Source: Gemmatimonas sp. UBA7669 (GTDB lineage: Bacteria > Gemmatimonadota > Gemmatimonadetes > Gemmatimonadales > Gemmatimonadaceae). From it: 64,000 nt of DNA. The notes under the pieces were generated by a model. That model searched no databases, was not told the origin of the DNA, and worked only from the letters and a program-made list of their open reading frames with translations. This document shows positions 27,067-36,308 of the stretch, piece after piece. The stretch spans positions 1 through 64,000 of the forward strand of contig NZ_DLHL01000015.1 of the NCBI RefSeq assembly GCF_002483225.1. Direction: 5' to 3'. The stretch's first letter is position 1. The number at the start of each line of letters is the position of its first letter. A program made the translations under genes and the position numbers.

Positions 27067-27561
27067 TCAGTCCGCGCCGGACGCGGCGAGAAACTCATCG
27101 AGCGGCACGGCGCGTGCCGACGGCACGTCCTGCGCCGTGACCACCACCCCATGCGCCGCAATGTCGCGCAGCCCCTGCTCTTCGGCGGGCGTAAGGAACA
27201 CGTAGCGCAACTTGCCGAGACGACCGGGGGCGTGGTGCACACCGCCCACGTTGACGGTGGGCACGAGACCGGGCGCGGCCACCACCAGGCGCTGCATGGT
27301 GCCGATGTCACCCACGAGCACAATGCCGGGCTGCGCCTGCTGCGCGTAGGCCGGCAGCTGCGCGGCGGCTTCGGCCACCGTGACAAAGTGCACGGTCATT
27401 TCCGGCGGCACGCCCATGCGATAGAGCTCCTGCTCCCACTCGCTGCCCGCCACTTCGTCGTCTACGAGCACGATGAAGCGCAGCTCGAGTGGCTGTCCCC
27501 AACCCACCACGACCTGACCGTGAATGAGACGGTCGTCGATGCGAAACAGGGCGATACTCAA
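27067..27561 (-). CDS. PTS mannose/sorbose-family IIB component
   Basis: A 164-residue cytoplasmic phosphotransfer subunit. The active His14 lies in RIDDRLIHGQVVVGW, the hallmark of the family. GVHHAPGRLGKLRYVFLT is also typical. The start is a TTG at 27561 that overlaps the IIA stop (TTGA) and has GAGG seven bases upstream; no ATG or GTG in the family region fits. Confidence 0.93.
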   Translation of the reverse strand: MSIALFRIDDRLIHGQVVVGWGQPLELRFIVLVDDEVAGSEWEQELYRMGVPPEMTVHFVTVAEAAAQLPAYAQQAQPGIVLVGDIGTMQRLVVAAPGLVPTVNVGGVHHAPGRLGKLRYVFLTPAEEQGLRDIAAHGVVVTAQDVPSARAVPLDEFLAASGAD

Positions 27562-27986
27562 GTCCGCACCTCGAGTCCATACACGGCCAGCGAGGCACGA
27601 CCACGCTCGACCGCCGTTTGCACGGCCATGTGAAGGGCTGTCTGCGCGTCGCCGTCGGTGGGCAGATCCTGCATGGCAAAGTCCAGCAGCAGCGAGAGAT
27701 TGATGCCGGTGACGAGCACCGTGCCGGGGCGCTCGCGTACGAGCCGGCGCACAGCCATGGTGCAACTGCCGGCGGGCAGGTCGGTGAAGATGACCTGTGC
27801 GCCGGTATCGTCGAGCGCGCGGGCGATGGCCCCCTGAATGTCGTCGAGACAGAGCCCGGCGTTGGACACGGGCACAAACACCGCACCGCGGCCCGTGATC
27901 TGCTCCACCGCCGAGATGATGCCCACGGCAAACTGGCCGTGGCCGGCCACGACGGCCCGCACCGGCATGGCGGTCTGCTCACTCAT
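27558..27986 (-). CDS. PTS mannose-family IIA component
   Basis: A 142-residue phosphocarrier. The phosphorylated His16 lies in VVAGHGQFAVG. The pattern FTDLPAGSCTM and VTGINLSLLLDFAM is typical of IIA-Man domains. It starts at 27986 after GGTGA. The gene stands about 58 bases after hprK and opens the PTS section of the run. Confidence 0.93.
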   Translation of the reverse strand: MSEQTAMPVRAVVAGHGQFAVGIISAVEQITGRGAVFVPVSNAGLCLDDIQGAIARALDDTGAQVIFTDLPAGSCTMAVRRLVRERPGTVLVTGINLSLLLDFAMQDLPTDGDAQTALHMAVQTAVERGRASLAVYGLEVRT

Positions 27987-28044
27987 GGTGATCACCCATG
28001 GCTCCTGCCCTCCGCATTTCCGGCTGCGCGCGCGTGCGTGGCCA

Positions 28045-29019
28045 CTACTCGTCATCCTCCTGAAGATAGCGCTGCACATCGGACTTGCGGCGCATCTGCC
28101 CCATGAGTCGTTCGTTGAACGCCGTGGCCGAATCGTACCCGCGATAATAGCGCAGGAGATGGTTCATGGCGATCACCTCGGCAATGACGGTGATATTCTT
28201 GCCGGGGTTGAGGTGCACGGTGATCTTGGGAATCTGGACGCCAAGAATGTCGATGGTCTGCACATCGAGGCCCGTGCGATCGACTGGCGCGTTGGCGTCC
28301 CACTCCTCGAGCACCACCACCACCTCGAGGCGCTTCTGCTGGCGCACGGCATGAATACCGAAGATGGCGGGAATGTCCAGCAGACCCACGCCGCGGATTT
28401 CCATGAAATGCCGCTGCAGCTCGTGTCCGCGTCCAATCAGCACATCGTTGCCGCGCCGCGACACGAACACCAGATCGTCGGCCACGAGCCGATGGCCGCG
28501 CTCGACGAGATCGAGCACACACTCCGACTTGCCGATGCCACTCTTGCCCGTGAAGAACAGGCCCACGCCATACACGTCGGCGAGTGAGCCATGCATGGTG
28601 GTGACGGGCGCAAACTGGTCGGTGAGGAAGGGCTTGATGAGCCGGTAGAACTCCGCCGTTTTCAGTCGCGAGCGGATGATGGCCACGCCGGCTTCTTCGG
28701 CCAGGCGCATGAAGGGTTCGGGCGGCTCGAGCGCCTTGGTGATGAAGGCGCAGGGTATGGGAAAGCTGAAGAACTGATCGAGATGCGCGGCCCGCTGCGC
28801 GGCGTCGAGCGACTGCAAGTAGGTGATCTCGGTTTCGCCGAGCACCTGAATGCGCTGATACGGAAAGCGATTGATGTAGCCTGCGAGCACGAGGCCCGGG
28901 CTCGACGCCTCGGGGCTCGTGATTTCGCGGTCGAGCCCCACGGCGGGGCCCAGCACCTCGAGTTCGAGCGAGTCCTTGAGTCGCTCGATGAGCTTGCCCA
29001 CCGTGAGTCGCTGTGTCAC
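28045..29019 (-). CDS. hprK: HPr kinase/phosphorylase
   Basis: A 324-residue bifunctional enzyme that phosphorylates and dephosphorylates Ser46 of HPr. The N-terminal domain (1-130) is followed by His143 in HGSLADVYGVG, the P-loop GKSGIGKS at 158-165, the acidic pair near 181-182, and the signature EIRGVGLLDI. The GTG start at 29019 overlaps the glycosyltransferase stop (GTGA). In Firmicutes this enzyme governs catabolite repression. Here its placement beside a complete mannose-type PTS suggests local control of that system. Confidence 0.96.
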   Translation of the reverse strand: MTQRLTVGKLIERLKDSLELEVLGPAVGLDREITSPEASSPGLVLAGYINRFPYQRIQVLGETEITYLQSLDAAQRAAHLDQFFSFPIPCAFITKALEPPEPFMRLAEEAGVAIIRSRLKTAEFYRLIKPFLTDQFAPVTTMHGSLADVYGVGLFFTGKSGIGKSECVLDLVERGHRLVADDLVFVSRRGNDVLIGRGHELQRHFMEIRGVGLLDIPAIFGIHAVRQQKRLEVVVVLEEWDANAPVDRTGLDVQTIDILGVQIPKITVHLNPGKNITVIAEVIAMNHLLRYYRGYDSATAFNERLMGQMRRKSDVQRYLQEDDE

Positions 29020-30167
29020 GTCGGCCCTGCCTCCCCATGCAGCACTTCGTGGACCACCTCGCGCAGGTGGCGTTCGGTTTCCCGGGCCGCGTGTTCCCAG
29101 GTGAAGCCTTCGGCGAACTGCCGTGCTCGTACCCCCAACTGTTCCACCTGTGCGCGGTCGTTGCCCAGTTGGTGCATATACGCCGCCATGGCCGCGGTGT
29201 CGCCGTGCGGCACGAGATAGCCCGTCACCCCGTGCTTGACGGACTCGCGAATGCCGGGCGAGTTGGAGGCCACCACCGGTGTGCCACTGGCCGCTGCTTC
29301 GAGGTTGGTGATGCCCCAGCCTTCCTTGGGCGAGGCAAACAGCGTGGCCCAGGCGCGGCGCAGCAGCGCACACTTGGCGGCTTCATCGATGCGGCCCAGA
29401 AAGTGCACCCGATCGGCGACACAAAGCTGCACGGCCAATTGCTCCAGTTCACCGCGGAACTCGCCAGCGCCTGCCACTTCGAGCGTGGCATCGGGCAGGT
29501 TGCAGGCAGCGAAGGCTTTGAGCACCAGGTCCACACCCTTGTACTTCTTGAGGCGTCCGAGATACGCGAACACGGGCCGGTCGGCGCGCATGGCCGAATC
29601 GGGTGTGTAGTGCGTGCTGTCGATGCCGGGGAAGATGACGCGGATATCGCGGGCCGCCAGTCCACGGCTCACGAGGTCATCGCGGGTGCTTTCGCTGATG
29701 GCCTGGAAGGGACGGCCGCGATACATGAAGGGCAGCGGCTTCTCCGACAGCCAGACCGCGGTGGCCAGCGGCACCGAGAGTTCCTGAAAGGCCGTGGCGC
29801 CAAAGAGATGCGGCACGAGCCCCACCACCTGCGGCACGCGCCAGGTGGTGGTGAAGAGCGGCACCTTGTTGATGTCCTCGACCAGCACCTGCAGACCACG
29901 ATCGGCCAGATGCCGGTGCCAATAGCGGCGCGCCAGAAACGGAAACGACTGCCGTGTGCCGACCCGATGCACTTCGATGCCATCGAGCACGGCGCGCGGC
30001 GGACAGCCGGGCCATCCGCCGCAGAGCAACACCACCTCGTGCCCCATGGCAGCAAGACGGCCGAAGATTTCGTGCAGATGGATTTCCGCGCCACCGGCCA
30101 TGGGATTTTCGCGGCACTGCCAGTTGACGACCGCGAGCCGCAGAGGCGCTGTGGTGCCCGCGCTCAC
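29016..30167 (-). CDS. Glycosyltransferase family 4 protein
   Basis: A 383-residue GT-B fold enzyme. The N-terminal half has MAGGAEIHLHEIFGRLAAMGHEV, an acceptor-side motif of family 4. The C-terminal half has YLGRLKKYKGVDLVLKA, FASPKEGWGITNLEAAASGTPVV, with the Glu-x7-Glu pair for the nucleotide sugar. The donor and acceptor are unknown; polysaccharide or lipid glycosylation is likely. The GTG start overlaps the nusB stop by 4 bp, so it is co-translated with housekeeping genes. Confidence 0.92.
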   Translation of the reverse strand: MSAGTTAPLRLAVVNWQCRENPMAGGAEIHLHEIFGRLAAMGHEVVLLCGGWPGCPPRAVLDGIEVHRVGTRQSFPFLARRYWHRHLADRGLQVLVEDINKVPLFTTTWRVPQVVGLVPHLFGATAFQELSVPLATAVWLSEKPLPFMYRGRPFQAISESTRDDLVSRGLAARDIRVIFPGIDSTHYTPDSAMRADRPVFAYLGRLKKYKGVDLVLKAFAACNLPDATLEVAGAGEFRGELEQLAVQLCVADRVHFLGRIDEAAKCALLRRAWATLFASPKEGWGITNLEAAASGTPVVASNSPGIRESVKHGVTGYLVPHGDTAAMAAYMHQLGNDRAQVEQLGVRARQFAEGFTWEHAARETERHLREVVHEVLHGEAGPT

Positions 30168-30676
30168 AACCGTCCGAGTTTCCGGGCGTAGGCGTCGAGC
30201 ACCCCGTTCACGAAGCGCGCGCTGCGCGCGGTGCCATAGCGTTCGGCCAGATGCACGGCTTCCTGCAGCACGACCTTGACGGGCGTTTCGTTGCGTTGCA
30301 GCTCGGCGGCCGCCAGACGCAGCACCGAACGCTCGATGGCCCCGAGGCGCTCGAGACGCCAGTTGGCCGTCACCTCGGCCAGCTCCGCATCAAGTCGCGG
30401 ACCATACTCGGCCACGGTGGCCACGAGCTTCGAGGCGAACTCGCGTTCCCCCTGATCGATGGCGAGATCGTCGAAGACCGTGATGGCAATGCGCTTGAGC
30501 TGCGTGAGGTCACGCAGGTCGGCGGCATAGAGCGCCTGCAGCGCGCGCGCGCGGCCGCGTGTTTCGAGGCGCTCGGTCTTGGTGGCGGGGCGGTTGCTGC
30601 GCTTGCCACGGGCGGGAGCCAACGGCTCCTGTGTGGGCGTGTCCCAGAAGGCGTCGTCGCGAAGGTCGGCCATCAT
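30164..30676 (-). CDS. nusB: Transcription antitermination factor NusB
   Basis: A 170-residue RNA-binding protein used in rRNA antitermination. The helical core starts at about residue 40 (RGRARALQALYAADL) and ends with ETPVKVVLQEAVHLAERYG and FVNGVLDAYARKL, the conserved C-terminal pattern. A basic N-terminal tail of 35 residues is extra. It overlaps ribH by ATGA; this ribH-nusB order is common in bacteria. Confidence 0.96.
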   Translation of the reverse strand: MMADLRDDAFWDTPTQEPLAPARGKRSNRPATKTERLETRGRARALQALYAADLRDLTQLKRIAITVFDDLAIDQGEREFASKLVATVAEYGPRLDAELAEVTANWRLERLGAIERSVLRLAAAELQRNETPVKVVLQEAVHLAERYGTARSARFVNGVLDAYARKLGRL

Positions 30677-31167
30677 GCGTCCTCGTCGTCGTCGAACACA
30701 TCGGCAAACGCGCGGTCGAACAGGTCGAGTACTTCAAGCGCCGCCAGTGCGGCGTCCGCGCCCTTGTTGCCGTGCACGCCCCCGGCGCGCTCCTCGGCCT
30801 GGGCCATGGTGTCGGTGGTGAGCACACCCATGGTGACGGGCACGTCAAAATCCCGCGAGGCTTCCATGAGACCGCGTGAGGATTCGTTGACCACGACATC
30901 GAAGTGCGGCGTGTCGCCGCGCACGATGGCGCCAACGGCCACGGCGGCGTCGTAGCGCTCGGTGGACAGCGCGCGGCGCACGGCCACGGGCAGTTCCCAT
31001 GCGCCGGGCACCCAGCACACGTCGATGTCTTCGAAGCGCACCCCGTGCTCGACGAGCGCGCTCACGGCGCCCTCGGCGAGCGGCACGGTGATGCCCTCAT
31101 TGAAACGGCTCGCGACGACGACGATGCGTCGTCCCTCGCCGCGCGGTTCTCCGGAAAATTCAGCCAC
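30673..31167 (-). CDS. ribH: 6,7-dimethyl-8-ribityllumazine synthase
   Basis: A 164-residue enzyme for the penultimate step of riboflavin synthesis, joining the ribitylamino-pyrimidine with dihydroxybutanone phosphate. Motifs are VVVASRFNEGITVPL, VPGAWELPVAV, GAIVRGDTPHFD and GVLTTDTMAQAEERAGG. The GTG at 31167 lies seven bases after the ribBA stop. The acidic tail DVFDDDEDA is extra to the family core. Confidence 0.96.
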   Translation of the reverse strand: MAEFSGEPRGEGRRIVVVASRFNEGITVPLAEGAVSALVEHGVRFEDIDVCWVPGAWELPVAVRRALSTERYDAAVAVGAIVRGDTPHFDVVVNESSRGLMEASRDFDVPVTMGVLTTDTMAQAEERAGGVHGNKGADAALAALEVLDLFDRAFADVFDDDEDA

Positions 31168-31174
31168 GTCGATC

Positions 31175-32413
31175 TCAGACGGCGAAGAGGTGACCAAGCT
31201 TTGTTCGCTTGGTCTCAAGATAGGAAGCGTTCTCATCGGTGGACGGCGCCTCGATGCGCACGCGATCCTTGAGCACGAGCCCGTAGCCATCGAGGCCCAC
31301 GAGCTTGCGGGGGTTGTTGGTGAGGATGCGGATGGACCGCACGCCAAGGTCGAGCAGAATCTGCGCGCCGATGCCGTAGTTGCGCAGGTCGGGCTTGAAG
31401 CCGAGCTGCTCGTTGGCCTCGACGGTGTCGGCGCCCTGATCCTGCAGCTCGTAGGCCTTGAGCTTGTTGAGCAGCCCGATGCCGCGGCCTTCCTGGTCGA
31501 GATAGACCACGACGCCGCGCCCTTCGCGCTGGATCATCTGCATGGCGGTTTCGAGCTGCCAGCCGCAGTCACAGCGCTGGGAATGAAACACGTCGCCGGT
31601 GAGACACTTGCTGTGCATGCGCACAAGCACGTCTTCGCCGTTCTGCACGTCGCCGTAGGCAATGGCAATGTGCTCGCGCGAATCGACGTCGTTGCGGTAC
31701 CCCACGATGCGCCACTCACCGAAGGCGGTGGGTAGGCGGGCGTCGGCCACACGATGCACGAGGCGCTCGTTGCGCAGACGATAGGCCACGAGCTGCGCGA
31801 TGGTGATGAAGGTCAGGCCGTGCTCGCGCGCGAACACTTCGAGCTGCGGACGACGCGCGGTGGTGCCGTCCTTGTTCAGGATTTCGCAGATGACGCCGGC
31901 GGGGCGCAGACCCGCCAGGCGCGCGAGATCGACGGCCGCTTCGGTGTGTCCCACGCGCTGCAGCACGCCACCATCGCGTGCACGCAGCGGATGAATGTGC
32001 CCGGGCACGCGCAGGTCTGCGCGCGTGGCATTGGGCTCGACGGCCACACGAATGGTGGTGGCGCGGTCGCTGGCGCTGATGCCCGTGGTGACGCCGTACT
32101 TGGCGGCGGCATCGATGCTCACCGTGAAGGCCGTGGACATGGCCTCGGTGTTGTGATCGACCTGCATCTCGAGCCCGAGGGTGTCGGCCCATTGATTGGT
32201 CATGGCGAGACAGATCATGCCCTTGGCTTCGAGCATGAAGTTCACCATTTCCGGCGTGACCTTTTCGGCGGCGCAGACGAGGTCGCCCTCGTTCTCACGG
32301 TCCTCGTCGTCGGCCACGACCACGAACTTGCCGGCGGCGATGTCGGCGAGGGCCTGCTCGACGGTGCCGAATACGCGCTCGTCGGTCTCGGGCAGCTGCT
32401 GGGTATCAGACAT
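31175..32413 (-). CDS. ribBA: Bifunctional DHBP synthase / GTP cyclohydrolase II
   Basis: A 412-residue fusion that makes both early precursors of riboflavin. The N-terminal RibB part has VVVADDEDRENEGDLV and DRATTIR; the C-terminal RibA part has HSKCLTGDVFHSQRCDCGWQ (zinc Cys residues) and DQEGRGIGLLNKL. The ATG at 32413 overlaps the ribE stop by 8 bases. It sits in the order ribD, ribE, ribBA, ribH, so the full pathway is in one transcript. Confidence 0.97.
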   Translation of the reverse strand: MSDTQQLPETDERVFGTVEQALADIAAGKFVVVADDEDRENEGDLVCAAEKVTPEMVNFMLEAKGMICLAMTNQWADTLGLEMQVDHNTEAMSTAFTVSIDAAAKYGVTTGISASDRATTIRVAVEPNATRADLRVPGHIHPLRARDGGVLQRVGHTEAAVDLARLAGLRPAGVICEILNKDGTTARRPQLEVFAREHGLTFITIAQLVAYRLRNERLVHRVADARLPTAFGEWRIVGYRNDVDSREHIAIAYGDVQNGEDVLVRMHSKCLTGDVFHSQRCDCGWQLETAMQMIQREGRGVVVYLDQEGRGIGLLNKLKAYELQDQGADTVEANEQLGFKPDLRNYGIGAQILLDLGVRSIRILTNNPRKLVGLDGYGLVLKDRVRIEAPSTDENASYLETKRTKLGHLFAV

Positions 32414-33068
32414 GAACGGTCTCACTCCGAAGGGCGGCGCCGGCGAGCGTATTGATCGCAGCGGCCGCACCGTAAGGCGCCATGAGGCGCTGGATATGCT
32501 TGGCCAGGACATCGACCTCGATGTGCACCCGGCTGCCCGCGGCGAGTTGGCCGAGAGCGGTATGGCGCCGCGTGTACTCGATGATCGAAAGCTGAACGCC
32601 GGAGTCGCGCAGGGCGTTCACGGTGAGACTCACGCCGTCGATGGCGATGGAGCCCTTGTCCACATAGAGCGGACGCAGGGCTTCGGGGACGTCCACGTCG
32701 ATCAGCCAGGCGTCGCCGGATTCGCGCGTGGCATGCACCACACCCACGTCGTCAACATGGCCGAGCACGAGGTGGCCACCCAGGCGGTCGCCCAATTTCA
32801 TGGCACGCTCGAGGTTGACGCGGCGGCCGGCCGTCCATTCGCCGAGCGTGGTGCGTCCGAGCGTGGTATGCACGGCCGCGACCGTAAACCAGCCCTGGCC
32901 CTCGGCGGTCACCCCATGTTCGCGCACGGTGAGGCAGACGCCGTTGCAGGCGATGCTCTCGCCGTCGACGAGGTCGGTATACCGGCAGGCGAGGCGCAGC
33001 TCACGCCCGGCCGAGGTGTCGGCGACGTGTTCGATGATTCCCACGTCGTCCAAGAGTCCCGTGAACAT
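32406..33068 (-). CDS. ribE: Riboflavin synthase alpha chain
   Basis: A 220-residue enzyme that dismutates two lumazine molecules to riboflavin. The internal duplication is visible: MFTGLLDDVG and GESIACNGVCLTV in the first barrel, LGHVDDVG and DKGSIAIDGVSLTV in the second. The ATG at 33068 is the family start; a longer frame opens 30 bases earlier with AGGAG between the two. Confidence 0.95.
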   Translation of the reverse strand: MFTGLLDDVGIIEHVADTSAGRELRLACRYTDLVDGESIACNGVCLTVREHGVTAEGQGWFTVAAVHTTLGRTTLGEWTAGRRVNLERAMKLGDRLGGHLVLGHVDDVGVVHATRESGDAWLIDVDVPEALRPLYVDKGSIAIDGVSLTVNALRDSGVQLSIIEYTRRHTALGQLAAGSRVHIEVDVLAKHIQRLMAPYGAAAAINTLAGAALRSETVHV

Positions 33069-33122
33069 CCGGTGTTCCGTCTCCTTATCCAGCGTCATCC
33101 AGCGTCTTAAACAGCGTACCGC

Positions 33123-34208
33123 CTACACGGCGTACCGCGTCATGAGATCGTCGCCATATTGGCGGCGCTCCAGCACGCGCAGGCGAGGCGCCTCGTCGGC
33201 CTCGCGACCCGGCAGGCCAACGAAGGCCGGTAGGGCTCCTGCCCCCAGAATGCAGGAAGCCTGAAAGATAATCAGATGGTCCACCAATCGGTCGGCCAGA
33301 AAGGCCGAACCCAGGGTGGCCCCCCCTTCGAGAAAGAGATGGCGGATGCCGCGGCCGCGCAGGGCCTCGAGTGCCTCGGCAAGGCCGGTGGCGGCCAGCA
33401 GCGACACGCCGTGGCCGGCCAGGCCGTCCAGACGGTGCGGCGGCGCCTCGCGGCCCACCACCACATAGACCGGCTGCTGGTGGGCGGTTCTGACGAGCTG
33501 GGACTCGAGAGGGAGGCGGGCCAGACGGTCAAACACCACCCGGGCCGGCGGGACGCGGGGGGCCGGCGCTTCGCGCACGGTGAGGGCCGGGTCGTCGGCC
33601 AGTGCCGTACCGATGCCCACGGCCACCGCATCGGATTCGGCGCGCAGCGCGTGCACCGCGGCGCGGGACTCGGGGCCGGTGAGCCAGGCCCGGCGTCGTG
33701 AGGGGCCGGCTACCGCAGCGTCGAGCGAGACGGCCAGTTTGAGAGTGACAAAGGGGCGATCTGCATGGACGGCGCCATGCAGGAAGGGCGCGATGCGCCA
33801 CGCGGCCTCGCTGGCCAGGATCCCGTGCTCGACCTGAATGCCCGCGGCCTCGAGGCGCTCAAGCCCGCCGGCCGCCTTCTTGTTGGGGTCACGCAGCGCA
33901 CAGACCACGCGGGCCACGCCGGCGGCAATGAGCGCCTCGCTGCAGGGACCGGTCTTGCCGTGATGATTGCAAGGTTCGAGCGAGACATACACCGTGGCGC
34001 CACGTGCGCGTTCGCCGGCGGCCGCGAGGGCATGCACTTCGGCATGCGCTTCACCGTAACGCTGATGCCAGCCTTCTCCCACGATGACGCCGTCCCTTAC
34101 GACGACCGCTCCCACCTTGGGATTGGGCGCCACCTGCCCCGCGCCGCGCTCAGCCAGTTCTATGGCCCGACGCATGAAGCGCGCGTGATCGTCAGTGGCG
34201 ACGTCCAC
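33123..34208 (-). CDS. ribD: Bifunctional riboflavin deaminase/reductase RibD
   Basis: A 361-residue protein. The deaminase half carries HAEVHAL and EPCNHHGKTGPC, the zinc-binding set. The reductase half has TLKLAVSLDAAVAG, SRAAVHALRAESDAVAVG and FLEGGATLGSAFL. The start is uncertain; the GTG at 34208 gives a family-like N-terminus (ATDDHARFMRRAIELA) and avoids a large overlap with the upstream gene. No FMN riboswitch is seen before it. Confidence 0.93.
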   Translation of the reverse strand: MDVATDDHARFMRRAIELAERGAGQVAPNPKVGAVVVRDGVIVGEGWHQRYGEAHAEVHALAAAGERARGATVYVSLEPCNHHGKTGPCSEALIAAGVARVVCALRDPNKKAAGGLERLEAAGIQVEHGILASEAAWRIAPFLHGAVHADRPFVTLKLAVSLDAAVAGPSRRRAWLTGPESRAAVHALRAESDAVAVGIGTALADDPALTVREAPAPRVPPARVVFDRLARLPLESQLVRTAHQQPVYVVVGREAPPHRLDGLAGHGVSLLAATGLAEALEALRGRGIRHLFLEGGATLGSAFLADRLVDHLIIFQASCILGAGALPAFVGLPGREADEAPRLRVLERRQYGDDLMTRYAV

Positions 34209-34236
34209 GCGCGCTGCATGATGCGGCAGGTGCGAA

Positions 34237-35253
34237 TCAGAATCGGACCGTGACACCGAGTGATCCGTACCGATAGCTGTCGTTGGCGCGCTTGCCGCCA
34301 AACTGATTGACGGTCTGCTCGATGGTGCCGGCGCCGGACCACCCGTATTCCGCCACGATGCGCGTGATGGAGAGGCCGAAGGACGCGTTCACGAAAGCCG
34401 TGTTGCGCGAGACTTCGTTGCGCAGGCCATCGAGTGTCAACTGACTGCGCACCGGCAGGCCGGCGACGCTTTCATTGACCGCGGCACGCATGCCGGCGGT
34501 GCTCTCGATCTCGTCGCGGCCAACGCCCAGCGCCAGACCAAGCAGCGTAAAGCGCTTGCTGGCCACGAGGCGGTACGTGTTGGCGGTGACGGCCAGATTG
34601 CTGACGGTGAGCGAGTCGTTGCCCGGCAGGTAATCGAGTGTGACGGTGGGCAGCTTGCGCCGCATGGCGCTGAGGCTGACGCCCGGCACGAGGCTGGACT
34701 CCTGCAGCAATCCCACACGCAGTCCGTACGAGAACGCGAAGTTGCCGGACTGCGGCGCGAAGCGCAGTGCGCCCTCGGAGACATCGGGCAGATAGGTGGC
34801 GCCAAGCAGCACGTCCACACCGCCGATGTTGGTGAGACCCGCCGGCACGCCGGCAAACACACCAACCGCCGCGTCGACAGAAGGCACGGGCACGTAGGTG
34901 TCTTCGGCGCCGAAGTCGTCGCTGCGCGGACCCGTCACACTGAGCGGCACGGAGTTGCGCGGCAGTTGCCCCTGCACCGCCGTGAGTCGGAGGCTGATGG
35001 CGCGCTTGCCCCAGCCGCCCATGGTGCCACCCTCGCCCAGCACGGGGTTGCCGCCGGAAAGGGCGACTCCCACCTGAGGCATGACAAAGGCAAAGAGATC
35101 GCGCGCCTTGGTGCAGGCATCAGCGCCCACACTCGCGCCGGGCCCCACGGTGCAGGTACCGGCGCTGGTCTGCGCCTCTGCCGTGAACGGGCGCCACAGC
35201 AGCGTCGCAGCGGCTGCCATCGCAGCCACGGCCTGCCACCGCGCGGCGCGCAT
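34237..35253 (-). CDS. Predicted outer-membrane beta-barrel protein
   Basis: A 338-residue exported protein with a signal peptide (MRAARWQAVAAMAAAATLLW, cleavage near AEAQ) and alternating hydrophobic strands to a terminal Phe (GSLGVTVRF), as expected of an outer-membrane barrel. I do not recognise the family. Two Cys in GTCTVGPGASVGADAC may pair near the N-terminus. It overlaps purM by TGATG and lies between purM and ribD, an odd place for a surface protein. Confidence 0.78.
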   Translation of the reverse strand: MRAARWQAVAAMAAAATLLWRPFTAEAQTSAGTCTVGPGASVGADACTKARDLFAFVMPQVGVALSGGNPVLGEGGTMGGWGKRAISLRLTAVQGQLPRNSVPLSVTGPRSDDFGAEDTYVPVPSVDAAVGVFAGVPAGLTNIGGVDVLLGATYLPDVSEGALRFAPQSGNFAFSYGLRVGLLQESSLVPGVSLSAMRRKLPTVTLDYLPGNDSLTVSNLAVTANTYRLVASKRFTLLGLALGVGRDEIESTAGMRAAVNESVAGLPVRSQLTLDGLRNEVSRNTAFVNASFGLSITRIVAEYGWSGAGTIEQTVNQFGGKRANDSYRYGSLGVTVRF

Positions 35254-36308
35254 CAGGTGACCTGGCCGTCGAGGCGCACACGCCCCGTGCCGGGCACGAC
35301 GCGACCCAACTCCCATGCGGCAATGCCCACCGACGCCGCACGCGACGTGATGTGCGAGACGTTGTCCCGCGATGTGATGACGACCATGCCCACCCCCATG
35401 TTGAAGGCCCGGAACATCTCGAGCGAGGCCACCTGCCCCGCCTCCGCGAGTACCCGGAACTCATTGGGGACGGTCCACGTGGAGGTATCCACGTCGGCAT
35501 CCAAGGTGTGAGGCAGCGCACGGTTGAGATTGCCCGGCAGGCCGCCGCCGGTGATGTGCGCCATGGCGTGAATGTGCCCCAGCACCGGCTTGAGGCACGG
35601 CAGGTAGGAGCGATGCACCTTGAGCATGACGTCGGCCACGCTGGCACCGTCGGCGCCCGGGAAGGCGTCATGCACGCCGAGCTTGAGTCGCTCGGCAATG
35701 ATGCGACGCGCCAGCGAGTAGCCGTTGGTGTGCAGGCCGTTGCCGCCCAGCGCCACCAGCACATCACCCTCCTGCACGCGCGCACTGCCCAGCACGGCGT
35801 CTTCCTCCACGATGCCGGTGATGAAACCGGCCAGATCGTAGTCGGGCGGCGTGTACACGCCGGGCATTTCGGCTGTTTCGCCACCAATCAGCGCGCATGC
35901 GTTCTCGCGGCAGCCCGCGGCAACACCGGCCACCACGCCTTCCACCACCGGCGGTTCGAGCTTGCCAAACGCCACGTAGTCGAGGAAGAACAGTGGCACG
36001 GCACCCTGCACCAGAATGTCATTGGTGCAGTGATTGACGAGGCAGTGGCCGATGGTGTCGTGGCGACCGGCTTCGATGGCGATCTTGATCTTGGTGCCCA
36101 CACCGTCGGCGCTGGCCACCAGCAGCGGCGCCTTGTATCCCTCGGGCACACGGAACATGCCACCAAAGCCACCAAACGCGCCGCGCGCACCGGCCGTCAT
36201 GGTGCTCTGCACCAGTTTGGCGAGACGATTCTTGGCGTCGTCGGCGGCGTCGATGTCCACGCCGGCACTGCGATAGTCGAGCGGCGCGCTGCTCTCTGGG
36301 TTGCTCAT
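35253..36308 (-). CDS. purM: Phosphoribosylformylglycinamidine cyclo-ligase
   Basis: A 351-residue enzyme (AIR synthetase) of purine synthesis. It has LDYRSAGVDIDAADD, the ATP-contact stretch VASADGVGTKIKIA, GGETAEMPGVY and the C-terminal AHITGGGLPGNLNRALP. Its start overlaps the PfkB-family kinase stop by ATGA. Confidence 0.96.
   Translation of the reverse strand: MSNPESSAPLDYRSAGVDIDAADDAKNRLAKLVQSTMTAGARGAFGGFGGMFRVPEGYKAPLLVASADGVGTKIKIAIEAGRHDTIGHCLVNHCTNDILVQGAVPLFFLDYVAFGKLEPPVVEGVVAGVAAGCRENACALIGGETAEMPGVYTPPDYDLAGFITGIVEEDAVLGSARVQEGDVLVALGGNGLHTNGYSLARRIIAERLKLGVHDAFPGADGASVADVMLKVHRSYLPCLKPVLGHIHAMAHITGGGLPGNLNRALPHTLDADVDTSTWTVPNEFRVLAEAGQVASLEMFRAFNMGVGMVVITSRDNVSHITSRAASVGIAAWELGRVVPGTGRVRLDGQVT

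Noticed and set aside
34209..34300. FMN riboswitch before ribD
   Set aside because: The upstream gene ends within 30 bases and no conserved FMN element is visible.
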